From: Fidelibacterota bacterium UBA6531
GTDB lineage: Bacteria > Fidelibacterota > Marinisomatia > Marinisomatales > TCS55
Reading direction: 5' to 3'
Length of the DNA: 64,000 nt
Assembly (NCBI GenBank): GCA_002436185.1
Contig: DJKX01000068.1
Location: 12,286 to 76,285, forward strand
The notes beneath the pieces were generated by a model that did no database searches, was not told the origin of the DNA, and was given only the letters and a program-made list of their open reading frames with translations. The position numbers and the translations under genes are program-made. Shown piece by piece: positions 1 to 9,092 of this stretch (within the stretch, counting starts at the first letter, position 1; each line of letters begins with the position of its first letter).

Positions 1-2
1 TT

Positions 3-545
3 CAACAAGGAGAAAAAGCATTAAGCTACGGTTTTTATAGCAAGTCATTAATGCTTTTGGATGAAGCATTGCAAAAAGATAGTCACTTGGAATTTGAAGT
101 AAACACACTACGGTATCAAGTAGCTACACATCTGGTTGAAATGGCCAATAAAGTATCGGATCATTCTGAATTGCGATCCGCTATCCAAATGCTGGTTGAT
201 GCAAGTGAAATGGCAGGTGGTTTGGGTGAAAAAAATGAAAAAATACTCAATGAATTGTTAATCAAATTTAATGCTGACCAAGATCGAGAAATGACAGGTA
301 GCATTGATCAACGGATGAATATAGTTCGACAACGTGCCATTGTAAAAGAATCTACTCCACTATTAACTGTCGGAATGACCGTCCCTGATATTCAATCATT
401 ATTGGGTCATCCAAAAGAAATTATTGAAAAGAAAGATAATGATGGATCATCCATCCAAATGTGGATTTACCCTTTGGAGAAGGGTGGAGAAATGTATTTG
501 TCTTTTAAAGATTATATTTTATTCAAGATCGAAAAAGACGCTTAA
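3..545 (+). CDS. C-terminal part of an unidentified protein with a BamE/SmpA-like tail (5' truncated by the window)
   Basis: The reading frame is open from base 3 through the first ATG at 51, so the true start very probably lies before the window. What remains is about 180 residues. The first two thirds look helical and repeat-like, compatible with TPR-like helices. The last 60 residues hold a 'VGMTVPDIQSLLGHP' stretch followed by 'MWIYPL' and 'YLSF'. That pattern resembles the BamE/SmpA-OmlA fold, in which a glycine, a bend and a short beta sheet follow 'GMT..DV...LG.P'. Family assignment is tentative. The stop overlaps the stop of the convergent gene on the minus strand by 2 bases, so no terminator sits between them. 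Confidence 0.6.
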   Translation, partial: QQGEKALSYGFYSKSLMLLDEALQKDSHLEFEVNTLRYQVATHLVEMANKVSDHSELRSAIQMLVDASEMAGGLGEKNEKILNELLIKFNADQDREMTGSIDQRMNIVRQRAIVKESTPLLTVGMTVPDIQSLLGHPKEIIEKKDNDGSSIQMWIYPLEKGGEMYLSFKDYILFKIEKDA

Positions 546-1657
546 AGCAAATGAGCATTTTTGGTCACGAATGATATTTCATGGCCAATCACTTTAATAA
601 TCCCTGCTGCCGGAACAGCAAATAGCATACCCATAGGACCAATAAGTGTTCCGCCGATAAGCAGGGCAATCATAACCATAATGGGATGCAACCCAACACT
701 TTCACCAACCAAAAGAGGTGTTATAAAATTGTTGTCAACCTGCTGAACAATGATAAACATCAAAGCAACATCCAAGATGTAAAATGGTGAAGGAATGGCG
801 TTAAACAGCATATGAGCTTGAGCTGCTTCATTTCCCAAATTATTCATTAACGCAACAGCAAAGGCAATGAGCATGCCAATAAAGGGACCTACCAATGGAA
901 TCAGATTTGCCAACCCGGCAATGATACCGATAAAAATAACAAGTGTCAAATTTGCTCCAAAGAAATTTAGAATATATAATCCAATAATGGACATAATCGC
1001 TACACTTGTTGCCGCCAAAAGTTGACCTCTTAAATAATTTGAAACTTGCTGTTCAATATTATAAATAAGTCTGAGTCCCACCTCAAAATATTTATTGGGA
1101 ATAAAACCCACCAGGGATTTTTTGAATTGATGATAATTCAATAACAGAATGATTGTGAAAATAATGACCATTATCATATTAAAAATAAAACTGCCTAATG
1201 CTCCCGCAAAAGTTAGCAATGTAGACATTACATTGCCCACGACCTCATTCAGCTTTGATGCTGCATCCACATCCTCCCCTCCGCCTTTTGCGAAATCCGG
1301 TAATTTTGCTTTTGTTTTATCAATGAAGTTGTTGAAATCATCCATGAATGATTCTGTTTCCAGTCGCTGGGAAAAACCTCCGGCCTGATCAGCCAGATTC
1401 GTAGCGAAGCTTCCTACAAAAATTGAAATGGCAGCAATTAATCCAACTGTAACGACTAAAACACTTAGTCCACGATTTCTAATTTTACGTTCTAATATGT
1501 CCACACTGGAAAGCAAAACAGTAGTAAAAAGAAAAGCAAAAACGAGCATCAAAAGGACAGATGAGATATATGGCCAAATCACATATAAAAACCCAATGGA
1601 AAGGAGTCCCACCATTAATCGATAAATAAGTTGAATATAGTTTTTTTGTTTATCCAT
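542..1657 (-). CDS. AI-2E family transporter (PerM/UPF0118 type)
   Basis: The protein is 371 residues, normal for the AI-2E/PerM family of polytopic inner-membrane proteins. It has two N-terminal membrane segments (about residues 10-55), a third near 65-85, a long soluble loop with the Gly/Asp-rich insert around 125-135, and five or so further hydrophobic segments. The family hallmark is visible near the C-terminus: 'VGLHPIMVMIALLIGG' followed by 'GPMGMLFAVP'. Members export diverse small solutes or act in Na+/H+ exchange, and the substrate here cannot be told. The ATG shares its A with the TAA stop of the upstream CNB-fold gene, so the two are almost certainly cotranscribed and translationally coupled. 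Confidence 0.9.
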   Translation of the reverse strand: MDKQKNYIQLIYRLMVGLLSIGFLYVIWPYISSVLLMLVFAFLFTTVLLSSVDILERKIRNRGLSVLVVTVGLIAAISIFVGSFATNLADQAGGFSQRLETESFMDDFNNFIDKTKAKLPDFAKGGGEDVDAASKLNEVVGNVMSTLLTFAGALGSFIFNMIMVIIFTIILLLNYHQFKKSLVGFIPNKYFEVGLRLIYNIEQQVSNYLRGQLLAATSVAIMSIIGLYILNFFGANLTLVIFIGIIAGLANLIPLVGPFIGMLIAFAVALMNNLGNEAAQAHMLFNAIPSPFYILDVALMFIIVQQVDNNFITPLLVGESVGLHPIMVMIALLIGGTLIGPMGMLFAVPAAGIIKVIGHEISFVTKNAHLL

Positions 1658-2154
1658 TAATTATCACTTTTTGGCAGGAGTTCATTTGTTTTACGCAAGC
1701 GTTCAGCCAATACGGCTCCGAGATTAGTCAAGATTTTGCTGCTCAAAGCAGGATTGCGTTCCATGAGCGAGAGTAAGTCCGGCCGGAAAAATCCCAATAA
1801 GGTAGACGGTGTAGTTGCAATGGCTCCGGCGGATCTTGGTTTAGTATCCAGGAGTGCAATTTCACCAAAAAAATCCCGATCATTTAATTCAGCAAGAATA
1901 TTTTTGTCCCCGGCATTCTCCAGGTAAATTTCGACAGAGCCGGAAATAATAATGAACATTCCTTCGGAAGGCGCCTTGTTTTTAAATACATGTTCTCCGG
2001 ACTGGTACGTCCGTTCGTGGGTGAGCTTTTCAATCTCATCCAATTCTTTATCGCTTAGACCATCAAAGACAGGAACGTGCTTTAGGGCAGTGACTTTTTC
2101 ACTTTCCTGCGAATTCCAGTTTTTAAATATATTTGACCAAAGTGGACTTTTCAC
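1657..2154 (-). CDS. Stand-alone cyclic nucleotide-binding-fold (CNB) protein
   Basis: This 165-residue protein is one CNB domain (about residues 25-150) with no DNA-binding domain. Core signatures are 'HVPVFDGLSDKELDEIEKL', a beta-roll with 'GMFIIISGSVEIYL', and the phosphate-binding-cassette-like 'FFGEIALLDTKPRSAGAIA'. The cassette matches FGE.AL......RSA.A, so ligand binding is plausible. Start choice: the frame begins with GTG at 2154, preceded by AGGAG about 7 bases away on the minus strand; the nearby ATG at 2156 is in another frame. The gene leads a two-gene operon with the AI-2E-type permease, suggesting that it senses a ligand for, or gates, that permease. That role is an inference. 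Confidence 0.88.
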   Translation of the reverse strand: MKSPLWSNIFKNWNSQESEKVTALKHVPVFDGLSDKELDEIEKLTHERTYQSGEHVFKNKAPSEGMFIIISGSVEIYLENAGDKNILAELNDRDFFGEIALLDTKPRSAGAIATTPSTLLGFFRPDLLSLMERNPALSSKILTNLGAVLAERLRKTNELLPKSDN

Positions 2155-2233
2155 ATTTCTCTCCTGTGGGTTGAAAGGTCAAAAATAGACACCTTATAGA
2201 AGACTAGTCAAGAATACGTTCAATTTAAATGAT

Positions 2234-3475
2234 ATGAAATCCTTTGTATCAAGATTGATGAACTGGGTACTTTTAAAGTCTATGTTCAGGCAAATTACAA
2301 TCATATTATTTCTAATAAGTCAGGTTATCTGGGCCCAATCAGATGATCGGGATTTCCAGAAAGAACTGAATTATCAATCAAAAGCAATTCAGGATCTGAA
2401 AAATGAAATAAAATCCACTCGCGGCAGACTAAGCTCTGAAGAAAACCGGGAAAAATCAGCCACTCGGACAATTGCAAATCTTGAAGAAGAAATTTCATTA
2501 GTGGAGCGATTAATTACCCAATTGAAAAAAGAGGAAAATTCAGCACGAGATGAAATTAACAAATTGGAAAATGAAATTGCAGAAAATGAAATGGAATTAA
2601 AAGAATTAAGAATTCGATATGCAAATCGCGCCATCCATGTTTATAAAAAAGGATCATTATCTGACATTGATAAAGTGTTGAGTTCTACATCCTGGAGACA
2701 GGCTGTTTACCGTACAAAGTATCAGAAAATTATTTCCCAGATTGACCAGCAGCAAAAGAAACAGATACGTTCATTGTTAGTAAATATTGGTAAAAAGAAA
2801 TTGAATGTAGAGGCAATACTTCGCAAAAGTATCAGTCTGAAGAAAGAGCGGGAAAAACAAATGGCCGATTTACGCGTGAAGCGAAAACAGAAAAAACACG
2901 AACTGGAAAAAATTCGTAATAGTAAAATGGAATTGGCAAAATATATTACGCAAAAAGAAGAAGGCGTAAAACAACTGGAAGAATTGATTGGCAAAATTAA
3001 GGATGATAAAGCCAAAGCGGAACGGGCAGAACGTATTCGCCGCCAGAGAGAAGCGTTAAAAACAAAATCCTTTGCGGCACTTAAAGGCCAGTTATCCTGG
3101 CCGGCGAGTGGAAAAATAATCAGTAAATTTGGGAGAAAATGGAATCCAGAGCTTAAAACAACGACAAATAATACAGGGATTGATATTAAAGGAAAACCCG
3201 GTACACCGATTACTGCAGTGATGGGTGGAATTGTTACAACAATTACGTTTATCCGGGGCTATGGAAATATTATTATAGTCGATCATGGTAGTGATTTTTT
3301 CACGATATACAGCCATGTAACAAAAATCCAAACGAACGTGGATAGCGAAGTAAGAGCCGGTGATATTCTTGCATATATGGGAGATTCAGGATCTATAAAT
3401 GGCTCTAAACTCCACTTTGAGATTTGGGGAAAAGACCAAAAACTTGATCCGGAAAAATGGTTGGTGAAAAAATAA
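2234..3475 (+). CDS. envC: EnvC-like murein hydrolase activator: coiled coil plus degenerate LytM (M23) domain
   Basis: The 413-residue protein has a signal peptide ending at 'VIWAQS', a long charged coiled coil (about 40-270), and a C-terminal LytM/M23 domain (about 285-405). This is the EnvC/NlpD-type architecture that activates periplasmic amidases during cell separation. Compared with active LytM enzymes, the first zinc ligand His of H-x3-D is Asn313 (Asp317 is kept). The first His of the H-x-H motif is Lys392, while His394 and His361 remain. A dead, EnvC-type activator is therefore more likely than an endopeptidase. An internal ATG at 2282 would give a tidier signal peptide (MFRQITIILFLISQVIWAQ) and may be the true start. 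It is divergent from the CNB/permease pair. Confidence 0.87.
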   Translation: MKSFVSRLMNWVLLKSMFRQITIILFLISQVIWAQSDDRDFQKELNYQSKAIQDLKNEIKSTRGRLSSEENREKSATRTIANLEEEISLVERLITQLKKEENSARDEINKLENEIAENEMELKELRIRYANRAIHVYKKGSLSDIDKVLSSTSWRQAVYRTKYQKIISQIDQQQKKQIRSLLVNIGKKKLNVEAILRKSISLKKEREKQMADLRVKRKQKKHELEKIRNSKMELAKYITQKEEGVKQLEELIGKIKDDKAKAERAERIRRQREALKTKSFAALKGQLSWPASGKIISKFGRKWNPELKTTTNNTGIDIKGKPGTPITAVMGGIVTTITFIRGYGNIIIVDHGSDFFTIYSHVTKIQTNVDSEVRAGDILAYMGDSGSINGSKLHFEIWGKDQKLDPEKWLVKK

Positions 3476-3547
3476 AAGGTTTTTTACACAGCAAAATAAA
3501 CAAATAAAAAAACATGTTTAAAAGAAAAGCATTAGTGATCAAATTCG

Positions 3548-4696
3548 ATGAATCAAAAAATGAAAATTAACCCGGCACATTTTCAGCCAGACGTCTGGCA
3601 GCGCATAACAAAGATCCTTTCGTCTAATCGTGTGGGCAGTGCATACTTGTTCAGCGGCCCGGAAGGGTCGGGAAAAGAAGCTGTCTCGCTGGCCTTTTCC
3701 GCGGCATTGAATTGTCAGGAAAATGAAATTATTTGCGGAAAATGCTCATCATGTATTCGCTTCGCCACGATGCAGCATGAACATCTTCATGTGATAGTGC
3801 CCTTGCCTCGCAAGAAAACCAGCTTCGATAAAGATACAGATGTTTTAACTATAATTGGTGATGAAAATGCAGCACTCTTAACAGACCTTTTGCAAAAGAA
3901 AGGTTCCGACCCATTTCAAAAGATCAAACTTCCTCGAGCAAAAAGAATTCTGATTAATTCCATTCGTGAATTACGGAAAAAACTTTATCTTAAATCCGTG
4001 GATTATGGTTACAAGACTGTATTGATTTTTGATGCTCATTATCTTTCAGATGGAGATGGTGCTTCGGCAAATGCATTGCTGAAAATTTTAGAAGAACCAC
4101 CGGAAAAAACCACTCTCATTTTAGTCACAGATCATAAATCCATGCTTTTATCCACAATTCAATCCCGGTGTCAGCAAATTGATTTTCCGCCCATATCCCA
4201 AGACATTGTCAGTGCATATTTGACTGAAAGAGGCGTTGATTCAAAGGAATCCGAGTTTTACGCTTATTTGTCTGACGGCAATATTCACAAAGCGAGGTTT
4301 TTATCTAAAAGACCACTCGACGACATTCTGAATACAATGAAGGACCAAGTTGAAGTAGTTGTAAATCCCAATGGAAATGATTGGCGGGCTTACATAAATA
4401 ATATGTCCAGAAAAGTGCGAAGTAATCCCGAAGAATTCAACTTTGAATTATTTCTCTTACAAACCTGGTTCCAGCAATCGTACCGATTACGTCAAAATAT
4501 TGATGCTCCATTAGCTAAAAATGGTTTTGCAGATGCACTAAAATTATTCTCAACTTCCTATCCTCATGCAAACCTTACAGCCGTTAATTCTGTAATAGAA
4601 ACAACTATTGAATCTGTAAACAGAAATTTTTATATGCCTTTAACGCTCACAAATATGCTGTTAGATATTCAGCGCTATTTAAAAGGAAAAGCCTAA
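3548..4696 (+). CDS. holB: DNA polymerase III delta' subunit (clamp loader)
   Basis: The 382-residue AAA+ protein has a modified Walker A 'SGPEGSGKEA' (about 36-45), the clamp-loader zinc module with clustered cysteines (Cys56, Cys63, Cys66, Cys69), a sensor region 'ALLKILEEPPEKTTLILVT', and the 'SRC' motif in 'IQSRCQQIDF' typical of delta' and gamma/tau. Delta' is part of the loader that opens the beta sliding clamp on primed DNA. The short length without a tau extension argues for delta' rather than dnaX. It lies immediately before metG (one base between stop and GTG), the start of a housekeeping run holB-metG-tatD-rsmA that is common in bacteria. There is no clear Shine-Dalgarno sequence before the ATG. 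Confidence 0.93.
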   Translation: MNQKMKINPAHFQPDVWQRITKILSSNRVGSAYLFSGPEGSGKEAVSLAFSAALNCQENEIICGKCSSCIRFATMQHEHLHVIVPLPRKKTSFDKDTDVLTIIGDENAALLTDLLQKKGSDPFQKIKLPRAKRILINSIRELRKKLYLKSVDYGYKTVLIFDAHYLSDGDGASANALLKILEEPPEKTTLILVTDHKSMLLSTIQSRCQQIDFPPISQDIVSAYLTERGVDSKESEFYAYLSDGNIHKARFLSKRPLDDILNTMKDQVEVVVNPNGNDWRAYINNMSRKVRSNPEEFNFELFLLQTWFQQSYRLRQNIDAPLAKNGFADALKLFSTSYPHANLTAVNSVIETTIESVNRNFYMPLTLTNMLLDIQRYLKGKA

Positions 4697-4697
4697 G

Positions 4698-6545
4698 GTG
4701 GCAGGAAAATTCTATATAACGACACCCATTTATTATGTGAATGACAAACCTCATATTGGTCATGCATATACAACCATTTTAGCAGATGTCCTTTCTCGAT
4801 ATCATCGTGCAGAAGGTGAGGATGTATTTTTTCTAACCGGCTTGGACGAACATGGTCAAAAGGTTCAACAGGCGGCTGAAGAAAGGGGTATTGACCCCAA
4901 AGACCATTGCGATGAAATGGCGCCACGATTTCTGGAACTTTGGGAGAAACTCCATATTTCCAATGATGATTTCATACGCACGACTGAAGACCGCCATGTA
5001 AAAGTCGTTCAGGATATTCTGCAAATTGTATATGATAATGGCGATATTTATGAAGATGAATATGAAGGGCTTTATTCTGTGTCGGAGGAACGGTTTATTA
5101 CGGAAAAAGAAGCAGAGTCAGGCGATTTCAGGGACATAAAAAAACTGAAGGAAAAAAACTATTTCTTCAAAATGTCATCCTACCAGCAAGGGTTGATTGA
5201 TCATATAAATAATAATCCGGACTTTATTCAACCGGAACATCGGAAGAATGAAGTGTTGGGATTTTTACGCAATCCTCTCGGGGATTTATGTATTTCCCGG
5301 CCTAAATCCAGATTAAACTGGGGAATTGACTTGCCGTTTGATACTAATTACGTTACATATGTCTGGTTTGATGCACTTATTAATTATGTTACTGCCACAG
5401 GGTTTGGAGCAAATGATGATTCATATACAAAATGGTGGCCGGCTGAGTATCATTTGATCGGTAAAGACATTTTGACGACTCACGCTGTGTATTGGCCTAC
5501 GATGCTTCTGTCGGCAAAAATGCCTTTACCGAAATCCATTTTCGCCCACGGCTGGTGGTTAATGGGCGATTCGAAAATGAGTAAATCCTTGGGAAATGTG
5601 GTCAATCCACTTGATCTCATTGAAGAATATGGCGTGGACCCGGTACGCTATTATCTCATGCGGGAAATGGTTTTGGGGCAGGACGCCAATTTTACTATGG
5701 AATCATTTATCAGACGCTACAACAGCGATCTAGCTAATGATTTTGGTAATTTATTAAGCAGAGTAAGCAAACTTATAGAAAAGAATTTTGACAGCGTTGT
5801 TCCAGATCCCGTCGAAAATACAGATGCTGAAAATGTGATACAAAATGCAGCTGAAAAAGTCATCGCATCGATTCATACATTGATAGAAGAAATGAAAATC
5901 CATGATGCCTTGGAAGAAACGCTGCAATTTATACGTGGAGTTAATAAATACATGGAACAGCAAGCTCCTTGGAAATTGGTAAAAGAGGATAAGACCGCTG
6001 CGGGTAGAGTTTTATATACAGCTGCTGAAGCACTGCGAATCGGTACATTGTTGTTAGAACCGGTCATGCCCAATAGGACTGAAATTGTATTAGAAACATT
6101 GTCCGTTTCGAAGAGGGAATTGAATTGGGGCGGATTAAAAGCAGGAATAAAATTAAAACAACACCCACCATTGTTTCCTCGAATTGATGTGAAAAAAGAA
6201 AAAATAGAAGAGAAAGAGAAATTCATCAATTATGAAGACTTTGAAAAACTTGGATTAAAAACAGCTGAAATATTAACAGCTGAAAAAGTAGAGGGCGCTG
6301 ATAAACTGTATAAACTTCAAATTAAAATGGGTAATGAAGAACAACAAATTGTTTCCGGAATAGCAGATCATTATACACCGGAAGAATTGATCGGTAAAAT
6401 GGTTGTTGTCGTTTCAAATCTGGAACCGGCTACGATTCGCGGTGTGGAATCAAAAGGGATGCTTTTGGCCGCTTCAAGAAAAAAAGAACTGTCATTGATT
6501 ATTGTGGATGGGAAGAAAGTAGAGTCAGGGAAAAAAGTTTATTAG
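4698..6545 (+). CDS. metG: Methionine--tRNA ligase
   Basis: A class I aminoacyl-tRNA synthetase of 615 residues that charges tRNA-Met. The HIGH motif is 'PHIGH' at 18-22 and KMSKS is at 293-297. A C-terminal EMAP/Arc1p-like tRNA-binding domain (about 515-615) begins at 'INYEDFEKLGLKTAEIL'. The connective peptide has 'YEGLYSVSEERFITEKE', where zinc-binding MetRS enzymes carry Cys residues. No Cys pairs are present, so this belongs to the zinc-free type. The start is GTG at 4698, one base after the holB stop, with a weak AAGG upstream. Confidence 0.98.
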   Translation: MAGKFYITTPIYYVNDKPHIGHAYTTILADVLSRYHRAEGEDVFFLTGLDEHGQKVQQAAEERGIDPKDHCDEMAPRFLELWEKLHISNDDFIRTTEDRHVKVVQDILQIVYDNGDIYEDEYEGLYSVSEERFITEKEAESGDFRDIKKLKEKNYFFKMSSYQQGLIDHINNNPDFIQPEHRKNEVLGFLRNPLGDLCISRPKSRLNWGIDLPFDTNYVTYVWFDALINYVTATGFGANDDSYTKWWPAEYHLIGKDILTTHAVYWPTMLLSAKMPLPKSIFAHGWWLMGDSKMSKSLGNVVNPLDLIEEYGVDPVRYYLMREMVLGQDANFTMESFIRRYNSDLANDFGNLLSRVSKLIEKNFDSVVPDPVENTDAENVIQNAAEKVIASIHTLIEEMKIHDALEETLQFIRGVNKYMEQQAPWKLVKEDKTAAGRVLYTAAEALRIGTLLLEPVMPNRTEIVLETLSVSKRELNWGGLKAGIKLKQHPPLFPRIDVKKEKIEEKEKFINYEDFEKLGLKTAEILTAEKVEGADKLYKLQIKMGNEEQQIVSGIADHYTPEELIGKMVVVVSNLEPATIRGVESKGMLLAASRKKELSLIIVDGKKVESGKKVY

Positions 6546-6582
6546 TAAAGCTAATTTATATATTTACTTTGTAAGAAAATAA

Positions 6583-7341
6583 ATGGAATTAGTAGACACC
6601 CACTGCCACCTATTCTATGACGATCTGAAAAACGATTTAGATATTGTTTTAAATCGTGCACAGGAATTAGGTGTGAATCGCTTTATTTGCGTTGGGACAA
6701 ATATGGAAGACTCCCGGGAATGTTTGGGATTAGCAGAAAGGTATGAAAATATATATGCGTCTGTTGGTGTTCATCCTCATGATGCCAAGGATGCGCCGGA
6801 AGATTATCTTGACCAAATTGCAGATTTAATTACCTTTCCTAAAATGATAGCATTGGGAGAAATCGGGCTGGATTATTTTCGCAATATCTCTGAACCAGAT
6901 ATTCAGCAAAACGTTTTTCGTGAACAATTGACTTTAGCGCAACGCTTACAAAAACCGGTTATTTTTCATAACAGAGATGCGGATGCAGATGTGCTCAAAA
7001 TTTTGTCTGAATTTCCGGATGTAACAGGAGTTGCCCATTGTTTTTCAAGCGATCTCAAAACAGCTAAAACGTTCATAGATTTAGGTTTTTATATTTCCTT
7101 CTCCGGAAATCTCACATACAAAAACAGCCATTTGCCTGATGTAGCAAAAGAGCTCCCATTGGAAAAATTACTTGTAGAAACTGATTCGCCCTATTTGAGT
7201 CCTGTTCCCTATAGAGGAAAGCCAAATGAACCGGGTCGCACCCGTTTTGTGGCGGAAAAACTGGCTGAAATTCATGGAGTCACTTTACAAATCATTGCTG
7301 AAAAAACCACAACAAATGCCGAATCTTTATTCAGTTTGTAA
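6583..7341 (+). CDS. tatD: TatD family metal-dependent hydrolase/deoxyribonuclease
   Basis: The 252-residue TIM-barrel amidohydrolase has all expected metal-site motifs: 'DTHCHL' (residues 5-10), 'GEIGLDYF' (Glu near 97), 'VIFHNRDAD', 'GVAHCFSS', and 'LLVETDSPYLSP'. TatD-type enzymes are 3'-5' exonucleases or D-aminoacyl-tRNA-deacylase-like hydrolases; the precise substrate of this paralogue type (YcfH/TatD) is uncertain. Its position between metG and rsmA is a widely conserved arrangement. The ATG has no recognisable Shine-Dalgarno sequence. Confidence 0.93.
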   Translation: MELVDTHCHLFYDDLKNDLDIVLNRAQELGVNRFICVGTNMEDSRECLGLAERYENIYASVGVHPHDAKDAPEDYLDQIADLITFPKMIALGEIGLDYFRNISEPDIQQNVFREQLTLAQRLQKPVIFHNRDADADVLKILSEFPDVTGVAHCFSSDLKTAKTFIDLGFYISFSGNLTYKNSHLPDVAKELPLEKLLVETDSPYLSPVPYRGKPNEPGRTRFVAEKLAEIHGVTLQIIAEKTTTNAESLFSL

Positions 7342-7356
7342 AACTCTGTGACCTCT

Positions 7357-8127
7357 ATGGTTAAAAAAACTCAACATACATTCAGAAAAAAATGGGGTCA
7401 GAATTTTCTAACTGATACCAATCTCTTGCGAAAAATTGTTAAAACAATCGATCCTAAACCAGATGATTCGGTTTTAGAAATTGGTCCCGGTGAAGGCGCA
7501 TTGACGGAAATAATATTGCCATTAGTAAACCATCTGGCTGCTATCGAAATCGATCCCAAATTGATTGAATATTTGAATAATCGGGAAGATCTCCGGGATT
7601 GTCATTTTATCCACAAAGATGTATTATTGCAGGAGTTGAGCGAATTACCCATCCCTGCACCCATAAAGATAATCGGTAATATTCCTTATAACATCACATC
7701 TCCCATTCTATTTTGGTTGATTGAACAACGATCCAATTGGAATGAAGCCTATTTCATGGTACAAAAAGAAATGGCAGACAGGCTCACAGGTGAAGTAGGA
7801 ACAAAGGCATATGGCCGCTTAACAGTGATGATTGGTGCATTTTTGGAAGTTGAAACATGTTTTTCAATTCCGCCCGATGTTTTCATTCCTAAGCCAAAAG
7901 TAAAATCTGCCATAATAAAAATGGAAAAACGCCATGATCCATTCGTTTTAGATGAGAATTTTAATCGATTTGAAAAGATAGTCGCATCAGCTTTTTCACG
8001 ACGCAGGAAAATGTTGCGGAATACTCTTTCCGGCTTCGGAATTTCTGAAGAATTAAAAGAAAAAATCGATTTCACCCGCCGCCCGGAAACACTCACAATT
8101 TCTGAATTTTCAGAGCTTGCAAAGTAA
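7357..8127 (+). CDS. rsmA: 16S rRNA (A1518/A1519-N6,N6)-dimethyltransferase
   Basis: This KsgA/RsmA enzyme dimethylates two adjacent adenines in the 3' terminal hairpin of 16S rRNA during small-subunit maturation. Visible signatures are 'KKWGQNFLTD', SAM motif I 'VLEIGPGEGALTE', the catalytic 'GNIPYNITSPI' (NIPY), and 'FIPKPKVKSAIIKM'. C-terminal 'FSRRRKMLRNTL' is also typical. I choose ATG at 7357 (256 aa); a GTG three codons upstream (7348) is in frame but adds only MTS. It follows tatD by 15 bases. Confidence 0.96.
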   Translation: MVKKTQHTFRKKWGQNFLTDTNLLRKIVKTIDPKPDDSVLEIGPGEGALTEIILPLVNHLAAIEIDPKLIEYLNNREDLRDCHFIHKDVLLQELSELPIPAPIKIIGNIPYNITSPILFWLIEQRSNWNEAYFMVQKEMADRLTGEVGTKAYGRLTVMIGAFLEVETCFSIPPDVFIPKPKVKSAIIKMEKRHDPFVLDENFNRFEKIVASAFSRRRKMLRNTLSGFGISEELKEKIDFTRRPETLTISEFSELAK

Positions 8128-8151
8128 TTTAAAAAAACTGAACTCTATGTC

Positions 8152-8217
8152 TTGAGAAAACAGTATAATTACTGTAAATTACCCTACTTGTCTCGAAACG
8201 ATTTATAGAGGAAAACT
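8152..8217 (+). promoter_or_regulatory. rpoD leader with inverted repeat and candidate promoter elements
   Basis: The 90-base gap before rpoD contains a 16-nt dyad, ACAGTA-TAAT-TACTGT (8160-8175), whose centre reads TATAAT. A TTG at 8152-8154 lies 20 bases before TAAATTAC (8175-8182), loosely like the Bacteroidetes-type TTG/TAnnTTTG promoter. Just before the ATG is GAGG (8208-8211), a usable Shine-Dalgarno sequence. Which element is the promoter and whether the dyad is an operator cannot be decided from sequence. Confidence 0.3.
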
Positions 8218-9072
8218 ATGGCAAAAGCTGCAAGAACAGTTAACGAATCCAACAGAAGCCTTAGCCGCTATCTGGAAGAAATTGGGAATTATGAACCTCT
8301 TCCACCGGCCAGGGAAGTTGAGTTGGCGCAGAAAATCCACAAGGATGACCAGATTGCATTAGAGGAGCTGGTTAAAGCAAATTTGCGTTTTGTTGTATCT
8401 GTTGCAAAAGATTATCAGGGTCAAGGCTTACCCTTAACAGATTTAATTAACGAAGGTAATTTAGGCCTGATTAAAGCTGCCGGGCGTTTTGATGAAACCC
8501 GTGGTTTTAAATTTATTTCTTACGCTGTTTGGTGGATTCGCCAATCCATTTTACAAGCGTTGGCGGAACATTCTCGAATTGTGCGTCTGCCATTGAACCG
8601 TGTAGGTACTATCAGCAAAATCACCAAAACAGCTGAAAAGCTTGAAGCGGAGATTGAACGATCTCCCAATGAAGAAGAAATCGGCCGCCAGCTTGAAATG
8701 ACCCCGGATGAAGTGATCGATGCCATGCGTATTTCACGCCGACATCATTCGCTGAATGCACCATTTCGTGATGGCGATAAAAATTCCCTGATCGATGTCA
8801 TCAAGGATGAAAACCAGTCATCCCCGGATGAACCGTTGATGAATGATTCATTGAAAGATGAAATTCGTCAATCATTAGACACATTGAAAGAAAGGGAACG
8901 CCAAGTTATTAAAATGTATTTTGGTATAGAGCGCGACTATGCGTTAACACTGAATGAAATTGGCGAAGAATTCAATTTAACCCGTGAGCGTGTAAGGCAG
9001 ATCAAAGAAAAAGCGATTCGTCGCCTGCGCCATCGTTCACGTAGTAAAACATTACGAACATATTTAGGATAA
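8218..9072 (+). CDS. rpoD: Primary RNA polymerase sigma factor (RpoD/SigA, short FCB type)
   Basis: A 284-residue sigma-70 family protein. Region 1.2 begins at 'SLSRYLEEIG', region 2 carries 'LIKAAGRFDETRGFKFISYAVWWIRQ' split over 2.3-2.4 (about residues 82-107), region 3 runs through 'LNRVGTISKI', and region 4 ends with the HTH 'LTLNEIGEEFNLTRERVRQI'. Region 1.1 and the non-conserved insert are missing. This matches the compact primary sigma of Bacteroidetes and relatives rather than the 600-residue proteobacterial form. It is followed 20 bases later by rpsU. In E. coli rpsU and rpoD also share an operon, though in the opposite order and with dnaG between. Confidence 0.95.
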   Translation: MAKAARTVNESNRSLSRYLEEIGNYEPLPPAREVELAQKIHKDDQIALEELVKANLRFVVSVAKDYQGQGLPLTDLINEGNLGLIKAAGRFDETRGFKFISYAVWWIRQSILQALAEHSRIVRLPLNRVGTISKITKTAEKLEAEIERSPNEEEIGRQLEMTPDEVIDAMRISRRHHSLNAPFRDGDKNSLIDVIKDENQSSPDEPLMNDSLKDEIRQSLDTLKERERQVIKMYFGIERDYALTLNEIGEEFNLTRERVRQIKEKAIRRLRHRSRSKTLRTYLG

Positions 9073-9076
9073 TTAG

Positions 9077-9086
9077 AAGGAGGTGA
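9077..9086 (+). promoter_or_regulatory. Extended Shine-Dalgarno sequence of rpsU
   Basis: AAGGAGGTGA is a 10-nt uninterrupted match to the complement of the 16S rRNA 3' end. It sits 6 bases before ATG 9093, which decides the rpsU start over the in-frame GTG at 9087. It is the longest such match I found before any gene in the window; many neighbours have none. Known biology: in Flavobacteriia the rpsU mRNA keeps a strong Shine-Dalgarno sequence linked to bS21-dependent autoregulation. Confidence 0.8.
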
Positions 9087-9092
9087 GTGTAC

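Noticed and set aside
5873..6229. Antisense ORF within metG (118 aa)
   Set aside because: Overlaps conserved metG sequence, no start signals, no recognisable domain.
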